From contig NZ_JACHVU010000001.1 of assembly GCF_014190915.1 (NCBI RefSeq), positions 744,001-808,000 on the forward strand: 64,000 bases of DNA, read 5' to 3'. The position numbers were made by a program, and so were the translations under genes. The notes beneath the pieces were generated by a model. The model did no database searches and was not told the DNA's origin. It worked only from the letters and a program-made list of their open reading frames with translations. Positions 45,921 to 56,010 of this stretch are shown in pieces. Positions within the stretch are counted from its first letter, which is position 1, and each line of letters opens with the position of its first letter. This DNA is from Mycolicibacterium iranicum (GTDB taxonomy: Bacteria > Actinomycetota > Actinomycetes > Mycobacteriales > Mycobacteriaceae).

Positions 45921-46029
45921 GCAACCGTGGCCACCCGGTAGGTCGCCGCCGCTCTTCGGCTCCTACACCCGGCCCGCCCGGCCGGCGGCACACGGGAGAA
46001 CCCAGTGCCGACTCGGTGACCACGGTTGC
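45921..46029 (-). ncRNA. Predicted multi-branched structured leader RNA of the DrrAB-type exporter
   Basis: GCAACCGTGG (45921-45930) is the exact complement of CCACGGTTGC (46020-46029). The helix continues with CACC (45932-45935) against GGTG (46015-46018). The position between them is C-A on the plus strand but G-U on the minus strand, giving 15 continuous pairs there. Inside are three hairpins: 45986-46010 (CGGCAC...GTGCCG with an inner GGG/CCC; again one C-A becomes G-U on the minus strand), 45969-45985 (CCGGCC/GGCCGG) and 45938-45966 (GTAGG/CCTAC with an inner GCCG/CGGC). The strand choice fits a 5' leader for the exporter gene starting at 45859. It matches no riboswitch consensus I can recall; an attenuator is also possible. 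Confidence 0.55.
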
Positions 46030-46133
46030 TACAGCGAATTCAAGCTAACACACGTGTTCACAAAAACGGAGCCAACTCCGCTGCTAAGCGTGGTGCCGCA
46101 CAACGGTTTTCAGGCCGCCTTTCGTTCCGTGTC

Positions 46134-48281
<2,148 letters not shown>

Positions 48282-48405
48282 AGGGCACCTTCCTTTCGAT
48301 CAAGGTGACCCTATGGTGCACCCTGAGCGGCGGCATGTCCGCGCAGCCTGAACTGCCCGCTAAACAAGGAGTGCAAACAACCCCAGGCCAGGCGAGTGGC
48401 CACTA

Positions 48406-49011
48406 TCACCCCTGCGGGGCCGCTTCCACGATCTGCACGCCGGCCGCCCGCAGAGCACCGACCGCATCGGCACTCGACACCGGCGAGACCCCCGCGGTCA
48501 GGGCGAGCACGACCCGCGTGCCGAAACCCTCCGCGAGGGCGTCGGCGGCCGTGGCCTTCACGCAGTAGTCCGTCGCGATGCCCACGACGTCGACGTCGTC
48601 CACACCCCGCTCCCGCAGCCACCCGGCCAGCGTCGCGCCGTCGTCGGTGGTCCCTTCGAAGCCGCTGTAGGCCGCCGAGTAGTGGCCTTTCTTGAACACC
48701 GCCTCGATGGGCGTGGTGTCCAGGTCGGGGTGGAACTGCGCGCCCGCGGTGTCGGCGACGCAGTGGACGGGCCAGGAGTTGACGTAGTCGGGCGTCTCCG
48801 AGAAATGCGATCCCGGGTCGATGTGGAAATCCTTCGTCGCGACCACGTGGGCGTAGGGGTGGTCGCCGGCCAGCAGCGCGGAGATGCCGCGGGCGACGGC
48901 CGCGCCGCCGTCGACGGCCAGCGACCCGCCCTCGCAGAAGTCGTTCTGCACGTCCACGACGAGGAGTGCCCGGGTCGTCGTCGCCGCCTGCCGGGGCGAT
49001 CTCGTAGTCAC
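48406..49011 (-). CDS. pncA: Nicotinamidase/pyrazinamidase PncA
   Basis: A 201-residue amidase. The catalytic triad is Asp20 (VVDVQNDF), Lys108 (FKKGHYS) and Cys150 (GIATDYC); metal ligands Asp61, His63, His69 and His83 are present. It hydrolyses nicotinamide to nicotinate for NAD salvage and activates pyrazinamide in M. tuberculosis. The GTG at 49011 overlaps the stop of the PAS-ANTAR gene (GTGA); it adds about 12 residues before the usual start. No second start with a better ribosome site is seen. Confidence 0.93.
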   Translation of the reverse strand: MTTRSPRQAATTTRALLVVDVQNDFCEGGSLAVDGGAAVARGISALLAGDHPYAHVVATKDFHIDPGSHFSETPDYVNSWPVHCVADTAGAQFHPDLDTTPIEAVFKKGHYSAAYSGFEGTTDDGATLAGWLRERGVDDVDVVGIATDYCVKATAADALAEGFGTRVVLALTAGVSPVSSADAVGALRAAGVQIVEAAPQG

Positions 49012-49685
49012 GATGCCACGGTATCGTCGCTGCTCTCGATGCGCTGGTGCGCGGTCAGCAGCAGGTGGTCGAAGGCGGCCCGTGGGGGCAGGTTCTCGTC
49101 GTACTCCACCTTGCGGTAGTCGCTGAGCAGTTGTTCGGCCAGCACCCGCAGCTTGACGTTCGTCTCCTGGGATCGCCAGCGCAGCAGCTCGAACGCGGTC
49201 TCGTCGTCGACCCGGTAGATCAGCATCAACATGCCCTTGATCTGCTCGATGGCGGCACGGTTCTCTGTGATCTCGGCCAGCGCCGCGGACACCATCTCCT
49301 TGGCCTGGGCGTCCGTCGGGGTCATGTCGACGTAGAACCCGTGGGTGCCCACGAGCCGCCCGCCGTCGTCGAGCAGCTGGTCGCCGATCACGACGACCTC
49401 GTGCACGTCGCCACGGGTGTCGATGATGCGGTGGCGGGTGCTGAACGTGCGGTGTGTGCGCCGCATGTCCTCGAGCGTGGCGGCCACCTGCTGGCGGTCG
49501 TCGGGATGTTTGTGCGAGAGCACCAGGTCGGTCGTCGGTGTCACCGAGCCCGGCTCGTAGCCGTGCAGAATCTGGACCTGCTCGGACCATTCCCACCGCT
49601 CGTCGGCGAAATAGAACCGGAACCAGCCGACGCGCTCGGGTGCGCCACCGGCGAGCGCCTGCTCCAGGGAGTCCTCACTCGCCAC
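49008..49685 (-). CDS. PAS-ANTAR RNA-binding regulator
   Basis: A 225-residue regulator. A PAS domain (about residues 20-135, WFRFYFADERWEWSEQVQILHGYEPG) precedes an ANTAR domain (about 145-205, ALAEITENRAAIEQIKGMLMLIY, then LLRWRSQETNVKLRVLAEQLL). ANTAR proteins bind paired hairpins in leaders and prevent transcription termination; PAS would sense a ligand or redox state. GTG at 49685. It overlaps pncA by 4 bases and starts 29 bases after the membrane/copper operon on the same strand, so all may be one transcript. Confidence 0.88.
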   Translation of the reverse strand: MASEDSLEQALAGGAPERVGWFRFYFADERWEWSEQVQILHGYEPGSVTPTTDLVLSHKHPDDRQQVAATLEDMRRTHRTFSTRHRIIDTRGDVHEVVVIGDQLLDDGGRLVGTHGFYVDMTPTDAQAKEMVSAALAEITENRAAIEQIKGMLMLIYRVDDETAFELLRWRSQETNVKLRVLAEQLLSDYRKVEYDENLPPRAAFDHLLLTAHQRIESSDDTVAS

Positions 49686-49714
49686 GCACCGAACCCTAGC
49701 GAACGCGGCCCCGT

Positions 49715-51001
49715 TCACCCTCCGAATAGCAGATACAGCCCCGTGAACGTGTAACCCACCATCACCAGCATCATCGCCAGCTGCCCGGTGAGCTGATGGC
49801 GCTCGGGCAGGACCCGCAACGCCCGGTCGTGCGCGGCGATCACGCCGGCGACGTGACCGATCACCACGAACCCGACCTTCAGCGTCGCGAGCACCCCGGG
49901 GTGCATCGACAACAGGTACACCACCTCGGCGTCGGCCATGCCGAACAACCGGTACACGGTCTGCTGGCCGCGTTCGATCAGGTAGGTCAGGTAGTGTGCG
50001 AAGACGTAGCCGAGCACGATCGGGATCAGCGAATGTGCCAGCAGCCCCGGCAGTTCCCGGCGCCGGGCGGCGTCGACCCCGCCGGTGGCGCGGGCGGCCA
50101 GGCAGAACGTCGTCGCGACCACGCCGACGAACAGGGCCAGCCCCGCGGTCCGCAGCGCGGACGCGCCGAACGCCGAATCGGTCATCTCGTCGACGAACCG
50201 GCGCATCTGCGGCATCGCCGAGAAGCTGTCGAACGCGGTGGATCCGAGCAGGACCGACAGCACGGCGACCACGCCCGGCCGCACCGGCAGGGTGAGCAGG
50301 TTGTCGAACGGGTTGCCGATCGCGATGCGGCCGTCGGGGTTTCGCCGTAGCGGCGAGAAGCGGGACGCCACCACGCTGTACACCTCGAACGGGTCGGCGC
50401 GGGCGCACCAGCGCGTCCCGCTCCAGAACGTCCCGGCCAGCGTCACCACCAGATAGATCAGCAGCCAGGTGCGGATGGCGTCCAGCGAGCCCGGGTCCGG
50501 GCTCGCCAGTTCCAGCCATACGAATGCGAACAGGCCCGCGGCGGCAGGCCAGTAGCCGAGCCCGTCGGGGTAGCGGCCCCCGAAGGAGCGTCCGCCGAGG
50601 AACCGGTACAGGGCGCGCACCGGCGACAGCACCCGCCACACCGGGCCGAGGAGGACCGACAGCGCGACGAGCCCCACCCACAGCAGCACGTAGAACACAC
50701 CCGGGAGCGCATTCTCGCCGTTCTGCGGGCCGAGGAACGACGCCACCGCCACCCAGCCGGCCAGCAGCAGGGCGACGGCCGCCAGCACCCAGCGCGTGAC
50801 CGGGGCGTCGACAGCGCGGGAAACCCACTGCGGCAGAGGACGTCCGGGGCGGTCCGCGTCGAACTTCGGCTTTCGCCACGCCAGCGCCACCACAGCGAAG
50901 GTGAACGTCAGCGCCCATGCGGCACCGATCAGGGCGTAGGTGAACGGAATGGGCAGATCGGTCGAGCCGCCCAGGCCGTGGGCGAGGAACTGTTCGGTCA
51001 C
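49715..51001 (-). CDS. Polytopic membrane protein of unknown function, C-terminal His cluster
   Basis: A 428-residue protein with about ten membrane helices and no family I recognise. The last third holds six His: H323, H336 (VFAHYLTYLIERGQQ), H367, H383, H391 (IGHVAGVIAAHD) and H402, several inside or at the edge of predicted helices, as in heme- or copper-binding membrane proteins. The ATG at 51001 overlaps the stop of the cupredoxin gene (ATGA), so it is co-translated with it. I infer that it is a partner of the cupredoxin and of the large membrane protein at 51590. Confidence 0.8.
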   Translation of the reverse strand: MTEQFLAHGLGGSTDLPIPFTYALIGAAWALTFTFAVVALAWRKPKFDADRPGRPLPQWVSRAVDAPVTRWVLAAVALLLAGWVAVASFLGPQNGENALPGVFYVLLWVGLVALSVLLGPVWRVLSPVRALYRFLGGRSFGGRYPDGLGYWPAAAGLFAFVWLELASPDPGSLDAIRTWLLIYLVVTLAGTFWSGTRWCARADPFEVYSVVASRFSPLRRNPDGRIAIGNPFDNLLTLPVRPGVVAVLSVLLGSTAFDSFSAMPQMRRFVDEMTDSAFGASALRTAGLALFVGVVATTFCLAARATGGVDAARRRELPGLLAHSLIPIVLGYVFAHYLTYLIERGQQTVYRLFGMADAEVVYLLSMHPGVLATLKVGFVVIGHVAGVIAAHDRALRVLPERHQLTGQLAMMLVMVGYTFTGLYLLFGG

Positions 51002-51444
51002 TGCACCTGGATCGTCGCGATCGTGGTGTGCGACTCGTGCAGCTCCACATCCACCCGGCCGGGCACCTCGACGGTGAACTGGAACGACTGCGCCGGGCCG
51101 ACCGCGACGGGGAACGTGTGCTCCGGGGTGGAGTGCACGTGCAGCTCGTCGGCCGCGTCGCTGTCCACGCGGATCACGATCTGCTCGCCGAGACCGGCCT
51201 GCAGCTGCTCGTTCGTCGGGGTCACCGTGCCGCCCTTGATCGTCACGTCGATGACGAGCTGATCGGGCGGGGCCTGCGCGTCCGTCATCTCCGACGGACT
51301 CGCCGCACCCGTGCTGGACGCCGTTGCGGCGCCGGCGGATTCACCGGATTCGCCCGAGCCACCAGATCCGCCACAGCCGGTCAGCAGCAGGGCCGCCGCG
51401 GAGAGGGCGAGGACGCATCGACCAACGGTTCGTGCGGTGATCAC
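50998..51444 (-). CDS. Cupredoxin-like lipoprotein
   Basis: A 148-residue exported protein. Signal peptide with lipobox LTGC (Cys24), then a Gly/Ser/Ala linker and a beta-sandwich of the EfeO-type cupredoxin class (TIKGGTVTPTNEQLQAGLGEQIVIRV). Possible metal ligands are His102 and His104 (DELHVHS), His109 (PEHTF), and His136/His139 (ELHESH). No Cys for a blue-copper site is present in the domain, so binding would be His-based. GTG at 51444 overlaps the 50-residue gene (GTGA). It probably delivers or holds copper at the outer face of the membrane complex. Confidence 0.85.
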   Translation of the reverse strand: MITARTVGRCVLALSAAALLLTGCGGSGGSGESGESAGAATASSTGAASPSEMTDAQAPPDQLVIDVTIKGGTVTPTNEQLQAGLGEQIVIRVDSDAADELHVHSTPEHTFPVAVGPAQSFQFTVEVPGRVDVELHESHTTIATIQVQ

Positions 51445-51593
51445 GGGTTCCCATCGTTGTTGTCCGGTTTGCGCCGGTTCTTGGCCGCGATGTACACGAC
51501 CACCCCGGCGACGACGATCGCGGGCGCGAAGGCGGGCACGGCGAGCCAGATCGGGTGGTCGGCGAGCACGACCACCTCGGGTGCGGCCGTCAT
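51441..51593 (-). CDS. 50-residue single-helix membrane protein in the cupredoxin operon
   Basis: A short gene fixed by its overlaps: its ATG at 51593 lies in the stop of the large membrane protein (ATGA) and its TGA lies in the GTG of the cupredoxin gene (GTGA). The product starts MTAAPEVVVLADHPIWLAVP, continues as one membrane helix (AFAPAIVVAGVVVYIAA) and ends in a basic/polar tail KNRRKPDNN. One outer-face His (H13) precedes the helix. Such tiny helices are often assembly or stabilising subunits of membrane complexes. Confidence 0.75.
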   Translation of the reverse strand: MTAAPEVVVLADHPIWLAVPAFAPAIVVAGVVVYIAAKNRRKPDNNDGNP

Positions 51594-53452
51594 GCCTGGG
51601 CGGACGGCTCGAACTCGGCCTCACTGGAGGACGGCTCGCTGCTGTTGATGCGCCCACCGCCCCAGGTGATCCCGGCGATCATCGCCAGCGTGCACACCAG
51701 CACCACCAGGCAGCCGATGAACCACAGCGACTGCGGGATGTCGGGGCTGCGCTCGCGCTGCAGGATGGTGATCTCCGAGACGAACGGGCGGGTGAACTGG
51801 GCCTCGGCGGGCACTTCCTCGGCGCCGATACCGGGGTCACCGTGCAGGTAGATCGGCACCGCGGTCAGTGTCTTGCCGTCGTGGACACGCAGCAGCGTCT
51901 TCCAGGTGCCCGACACCGGCATCGGCTCCGTCGACCGGAAGTGCCCCGGGCCGACCTGTTCCAGATGGTCGATGAAGATGCCCCGGTCGTTGGGCAGGCC
52001 ACCCTGCCAGCCCAGCACCGACACCCAGTTCGGGTCGTCGCTGACGACATCGGGCGGGGTGAAGCGCACATCGGCGGTGGCGTACCGCTCCCCGTTCACC
52101 GGCGGCGCCTCGGTCAGCGTCACCGACGCGGTCGCGTTCTGCGGGGTACTGTACTGGAGTCCGTTCGCGGCGGCGCCGCCGATCGCGAGGATCGTCAGCA
52201 CCACCAGTCCGATGCCGACGCCGCGGCGGGGTAGCCGCTGCCCGGTGACGACCATGCCGGCCATCGCGCCGCAGGCGCCGGTGAAGATGCCGACCGGGAT
52301 CGCCATCGCCAGCGCTTCGGGCCAGAAGCTGGTCGGCCACGGGTAGTGGTAGACCGCGTTGATCCAGAACGATTCGATGAACAGGCCGAGGGTCGCGATG
52401 CCGAGACCGCTGACCAGGCCGAACACCACGGGCCGCTTGTACAGCGGGGTCAGCGCCACCAGTTCGACGACCACCGCGGCGCCCAGGTAGAGCGGGAACC
52501 AGTTGATCGGGGCCTCCAGCACGGGACCGACCAGCAGCGCGACGATGCCGCGCAGGCCGATGGCGATGATGGCGGCGATCAGAGCCGCGCCGCGCCCCAG
52601 GAAGATGCGGGCCATCACGAGCGCCAGGCCGGCGGCCGCGGCGATGAGCATCGGCTGGAACACCTGGCGGAACTGCGGGACACCGAAGTCGAACTCGATC
52701 TGGTAGACCGAGGCGCCGATCAGCACGCCGGCGAAGGCGAGGTAGAGGACGAACTTCAGGCCGAGGCCATCGCGCGGAGCGTCCGGTCCCACGGCGCGCT
52801 TGCCTTCGTACTCCAGGTACGCCGCCGCCAGGGTGGAGAAGCCGGCGCCGCCGATCATCATCAGGTGGGTGGGGCCCCACAGCGTGACGTCCTGCCCGAA
52901 GATCCGGTGCCAGATGTCGTCGAGCGGGAAGCCCATCAGCGCGTAGAGACCGCAGCCGGCCATCACGATGCCGCCGACCGGGGCGTACCAGTGGTCGGTG
53001 ATGCGGACGGCCGCCGGTCCCGGCCGGTCGTCGGCGCCGAGGGGCAGCACCATGGCCGTGCAGCCGGCGACGAAGATGCCGAACAGGCCGATCAGGATGA
53101 AGTAGTGGGCGGGGTTGGCGAGCGCGCCGTCGTCACGGCCGTTGCCGATGTGCAGGCTGACGTCCCAGATGAAGCCGAACAGCGCGCAGATGATCGACGC
53201 GGTGAACAGCGCGACCGGCAGCGCCACCCACGACGGCCGCTTGAACCGGCGACCGGTCCAGTCGGCCAGGCTGGTCAGCCAGGTGATCTTGTGATTGCGG
53301 TGCATCCAGCCGATCCACAGCAGAATGGCCGCCACGACCGCTCCGGCTGCTGTCAGCGTGATGATCTCGCTGATGGCCGCACCGCCACCTTCGGAACCGC
53401 CAGACGACTGCGCCAGAAGCGACCCCGCTTGCAGAGAAAACTCCATCGTCAT
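51590..53452 (-). CDS. Large polytopic membrane protein with duplicated Asp-His metal motif
   Basis: A 620-residue protein of no family I can name. About ten helices cover residues 28-430; an outer domain (about 435-585) with VSGTWKTLLRVHDGKTLTAVPIYL resembles YtkA/FixH-like copper-associated sandwiches; one last helix (SLWFIGCLVVLVCTLAMI) and a Ser/Glu tail follow. A motif is present twice: D97-x3-H101, D107, P114-x-H116, and D178-x3-H182, D188, P194-x-H196. The D-x3-H-x12-14-H spacing recalls the metal triad of PmoC. First gene of the four-gene operon; ATG at 53452. Confidence 0.82.
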   Translation of the reverse strand: MTMEFSLQAGSLLAQSSGGSEGGGAAISEIITLTAAGAVVAAILLWIGWMHRNHKITWLTSLADWTGRRFKRPSWVALPVALFTASIICALFGFIWDVSLHIGNGRDDGALANPAHYFILIGLFGIFVAGCTAMVLPLGADDRPGPAAVRITDHWYAPVGGIVMAGCGLYALMGFPLDDIWHRIFGQDVTLWGPTHLMMIGGAGFSTLAAAYLEYEGKRAVGPDAPRDGLGLKFVLYLAFAGVLIGASVYQIEFDFGVPQFRQVFQPMLIAAAAGLALVMARIFLGRGAALIAAIIAIGLRGIVALLVGPVLEAPINWFPLYLGAAVVVELVALTPLYKRPVVFGLVSGLGIATLGLFIESFWINAVYHYPWPTSFWPEALAMAIPVGIFTGACGAMAGMVVTGQRLPRRGVGIGLVVLTILAIGGAAANGLQYSTPQNATASVTLTEAPPVNGERYATADVRFTPPDVVSDDPNWVSVLGWQGGLPNDRGIFIDHLEQVGPGHFRSTEPMPVSGTWKTLLRVHDGKTLTAVPIYLHGDPGIGAEEVPAEAQFTRPFVSEITILQRERSPDIPQSLWFIGCLVVLVCTLAMIAGITWGGGRINSSEPSSSEAEFEPSAQA

Positions 53453-53477
53453 CCCATCTCACGCGCCACGGACTTCC

Positions 53478-53489
53478 TACCGGTCGGTA
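53478..53489. promoter_or_regulatory. Short inverted repeat TACCG-GT-CGGTA in the divergent promoter gap
   Basis: TACCG (53478-53482) and CGGTA (53485-53489) form a dyad of the kind bound by TetR-family repressors. It sits 26 bases before the first gene of the cupredoxin operon, in the 137-base gap shared with the divergent hydrolase gene. No regulator gene is adjacent. Confidence 0.4.
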
Positions 53490-53522
53490 ATGTTGCCAGA
53501 ACCGACCCAGGTGAAACCAGGG

Positions 53523-53544
53523 GTACCGGGTTTGTACCGGGTTT
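53523..53544. repeat. Two tandem copies of GTACCGGGTTT
   Basis: The 11-base unit GTACCGGGTTT occurs at 53523-53533 and 53534-53544, followed by a partial third copy (GTT). It lies in the same divergent gap, upstream of the membrane hydrolase gene. Its half-site TACCGG is shared with the inverted repeat at 53478, so both could be bound by one protein. Confidence 0.45.
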
Positions 53545-53589
53545 GTTCGATCGGTCGCCGATTCGGACCCACGACGTCACCATGAGTGC

Positions 53590-56007
53590 ATGGCCGGGGG
53601 CAAGACCGTCTTCGAACTGCGCGTGCACGGGGTCTCCGGCACTCCGCCGGAAGCGATGCTGCACTGCCCGTCCGAATTCCTGAAACTCCAGAAGGGCGAC
53701 CGCGACGCCGCCTTCTACCGCCGGTCCGACTGGATCGACGACGCGGCCGGCGCGGCACGCGAGGGCGCCTGGCGCAGCCGGATGGAGGCCTACTCCTGGG
53801 GTGGGCTGACCTCGCGGCGCGCCAGCAGGGCGCTGTGGGTACTGCTGCTGCCCATCAGCTTGATCAACCTCGCGCACTGGATGCTGCCGCCGACGACGCA
53901 CCGGCGCGCGGGTCTGGTCGTGGTGGCGGTGCTGCGGTTGCTGGCGTTGTCGTTCACCGTGACCTTGCTGCTGGCGATGGCCGTGTCGGTGCTCGACGTC
54001 GCGGTGTGGCAGTGCGGCAGCGTGCCGTTCTGCAGTTCCGGCTGGGGTCCGCTGGCGTTCCTGTCGGAATGTTGCAGCGGCGTGCGGCTGGCGCTGGGCG
54101 CGCTGCCCCTCGTCGTCGTGATCCTCGTGCTGTGGCTGCGGGGCCGGGAGGAATCGAGCCCGGTCGGCCGCGGCGACCTGCCACCCGATCCGGTGGTGGC
54201 GCCGGACGCCGAGTCACCGCTGGCCGACGAGAACTTCTGGAACCGCGATCCGTCCGTGCCGCGGATGCGCGCGTGCCACGTGATCACGTGGACCTCGGCG
54301 CTGGCCGCCCTGCTGCTCGCGGTGGCGCTGCACTACACGCGCACCGGGCTGCACGGCACCGTCAACGGTGTCCTGTTCGGTCTGAACCTCGCGATCCTGG
54401 CGGTCGCCGTCGCAGCCACCGGGTGGAACCGGGCGACCGGACGTGGCGGCGCACCGGCGCCGCGGGCCGTGCACCGCACCCTGATGGTTCTGCGCTGGGT
54501 CGCTCTGGCGTCACTGGGGGCGACGCTGATCTGGGTGGCCTTCTGGGCCGGCATCCCCGACCGCGCCCCTGCGACGCACCTGCCCGCGCTGCGGGAAGCG
54601 GTGTACGTCCTGCTCGGGGTGCAGGGCGTCCTGCTGGCCGGGGCCTTCGCCGCGGTGGCGCTGGCGATGCGCGGCGCCCCGCACCCGGACTGCGGGAAGG
54701 ACTACCGGCCGACGCTGCGGGGCTACACCGGTCCGTTCGTCGCGCTGCTGGGCTGGCTGCTCGGGGGCGCGCTCAGCGTCGGCGTGGGGCTGTGGACGGC
54801 GCAGATCCTCGGCACCCTGACCTTCTCCAGCGCCGACGCGCGACGCGAACTGACCGCGCGCAGTCTCGTGCTCGCCGACGCCACCCGTGGCTTCGAGGAC
54901 AGGCTCGACGCCGCGGGCGCCGCGGCCCCGCTGATGGTTCCGGCTCCTTACCTGTGGACCGCGGCCGCGATGGTCGTCACCGTCGCGGTGGCTGTGGTGT
55001 GGGCGGTCGTGGTGTGGCGCAGGGCCGTTCGGCGCTCCGGGACGGACAGGTCCGGTGACCCCGACGTCGAGCGGACCGCACCCGACGACGTGTGGGAGGC
55101 GATCGGCGCGGCGCGTGCCCTCGCTGCCCTGACCGATTCCGGGCCCGGGATGATCGCCGGCGTCGCCGTCACGGGATCAGTGCTCTTCGGCGCGACCGCG
55201 CTGCTGTCGACGTTCTTCCCGCTGGTGGTGCCCCCACCGGGCCCCGCGATGGCGGTGGTTCTCGGGACGCCCGTCGTCCTGGTCGTGGCCCTGCTGCTGC
55301 TCGCGGTGCAGGGGTTCCGGAACCGCCAGGCGCGCCGGGCGGTCGCGATCCTCTGGGACGTCGTCACGTTCTGGCCGAGGTCGACGCATCCGCTGACGCT
55401 GCCGTCCTACGGCGGCCGCACCGTCCTGGACCTGCGGTACCGGCTCGCGGAGCTGACCACCAACGACAGCGACGGCACCGCGGCCACCAGGGTGGTGCTG
55501 GTCGCCCACAGCCAGGGCACGATCATCGCGGCCGCCGCCCTCATGCAGTGCACCAAACCCGAGGAGCGGTATCCGCTGCTGACGTTCGGCTCCCCACTGC
55601 GGCGGCTCTACGCGCGCAACTTCCCCGCGTACTTCGGCTATCCGGCGATGTCGGCGCTGCGCCGCCGGCTCTGCCGTCCGCACCCGCGATGGATCAACCT
55701 GTGGGCGCACACCGACCCCATCGGCGGCTGGGTGTTCGACCCGTCGTGGGTGTACTTCCTCGACGACGCGAAGACCCGCACCATGGCCGACGCGCTGACG
55801 GGCGCCGACTGCCGGATCCTCGACCTGCCGCAGGAGACGACCGGGCCGTGCGCCATGCGTGCCGGTGCGGCGATGTGCGGACACGGCGGATTCTGGGACC
55901 GCGACGACTACTCCTTGGCGGTCGCCGCGCTGCAGGAGCTGGTCGTGCCCAAGGACGAAGGCGCCATCACGAGCGCGACGGCGCCTCCGGTGGCCCAGGC
56001 CATGTAG
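53590..56007 (+). CDS. Large membrane protein with alpha/beta-hydrolase-like motif
   Basis: An 805-residue protein. The N-terminus FELRVHGVSGTPPEAMLHCP looks like the first strand and oxyanion loop of a lipase. About ten membrane helices then run to residue 600. The C-terminal soluble part has VVLVAHSQGTIIAAAAL (nucleophile Ser in AHSQG, about residue 640), TFGSPLRRLYARNFP and WINLWAHTDPIGGWVFDP, as in triacylglycerol lipase-like proteins. Substrate unknown; envelope lipids are likely. It is divergent from the cupredoxin operon, with a shared operator-like repeat. ATG at 53590. Confidence 0.8.
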   Translation: MAGGKTVFELRVHGVSGTPPEAMLHCPSEFLKLQKGDRDAAFYRRSDWIDDAAGAAREGAWRSRMEAYSWGGLTSRRASRALWVLLLPISLINLAHWMLPPTTHRRAGLVVVAVLRLLALSFTVTLLLAMAVSVLDVAVWQCGSVPFCSSGWGPLAFLSECCSGVRLALGALPLVVVILVLWLRGREESSPVGRGDLPPDPVVAPDAESPLADENFWNRDPSVPRMRACHVITWTSALAALLLAVALHYTRTGLHGTVNGVLFGLNLAILAVAVAATGWNRATGRGGAPAPRAVHRTLMVLRWVALASLGATLIWVAFWAGIPDRAPATHLPALREAVYVLLGVQGVLLAGAFAAVALAMRGAPHPDCGKDYRPTLRGYTGPFVALLGWLLGGALSVGVGLWTAQILGTLTFSSADARRELTARSLVLADATRGFEDRLDAAGAAAPLMVPAPYLWTAAAMVVTVAVAVVWAVVVWRRAVRRSGTDRSGDPDVERTAPDDVWEAIGAARALAALTDSGPGMIAGVAVTGSVLFGATALLSTFFPLVVPPPGPAMAVVLGTPVVLVVALLLLAVQGFRNRQARRAVAILWDVVTFWPRSTHPLTLPSYGGRTVLDLRYRLAELTTNDSDGTAATRVVLVAHSQGTIIAAAALMQCTKPEERYPLLTFGSPLRRLYARNFPAYFGYPAMSALRRRLCRPHPRWINLWAHTDPIGGWVFDPSWVYFLDDAKTRTMADALTGADCRILDLPQETTGPCAMRAGAAMCGHGGFWDRDDYSLAVAALQELVVPKDEGAITSATAPPVAQAM

Positions 56008-56010
56008 CGC

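Noticed and set aside
45921..46029. tRNA or known riboswitch (c-di-AMP, M-box) at the multi-branched fold
   Set aside because: The outer stem is far too long for a tRNA acceptor and there is no T-loop. A GGGAGAACCCA on the plus strand and a GGCTCCTACAC stretch looked like parts of the c-di-AMP and M-box consensus, but the rest does not fit and the gene order is wrong.
49715..53452. Hydrocarbon monooxygenase (HmoCAB) or CopCD operon
   Set aside because: Gene sizes, order and the overall sequences do not match PmoC/A/B-type subunits or CopC/CopD; only the short Asp-His spacing is similar.
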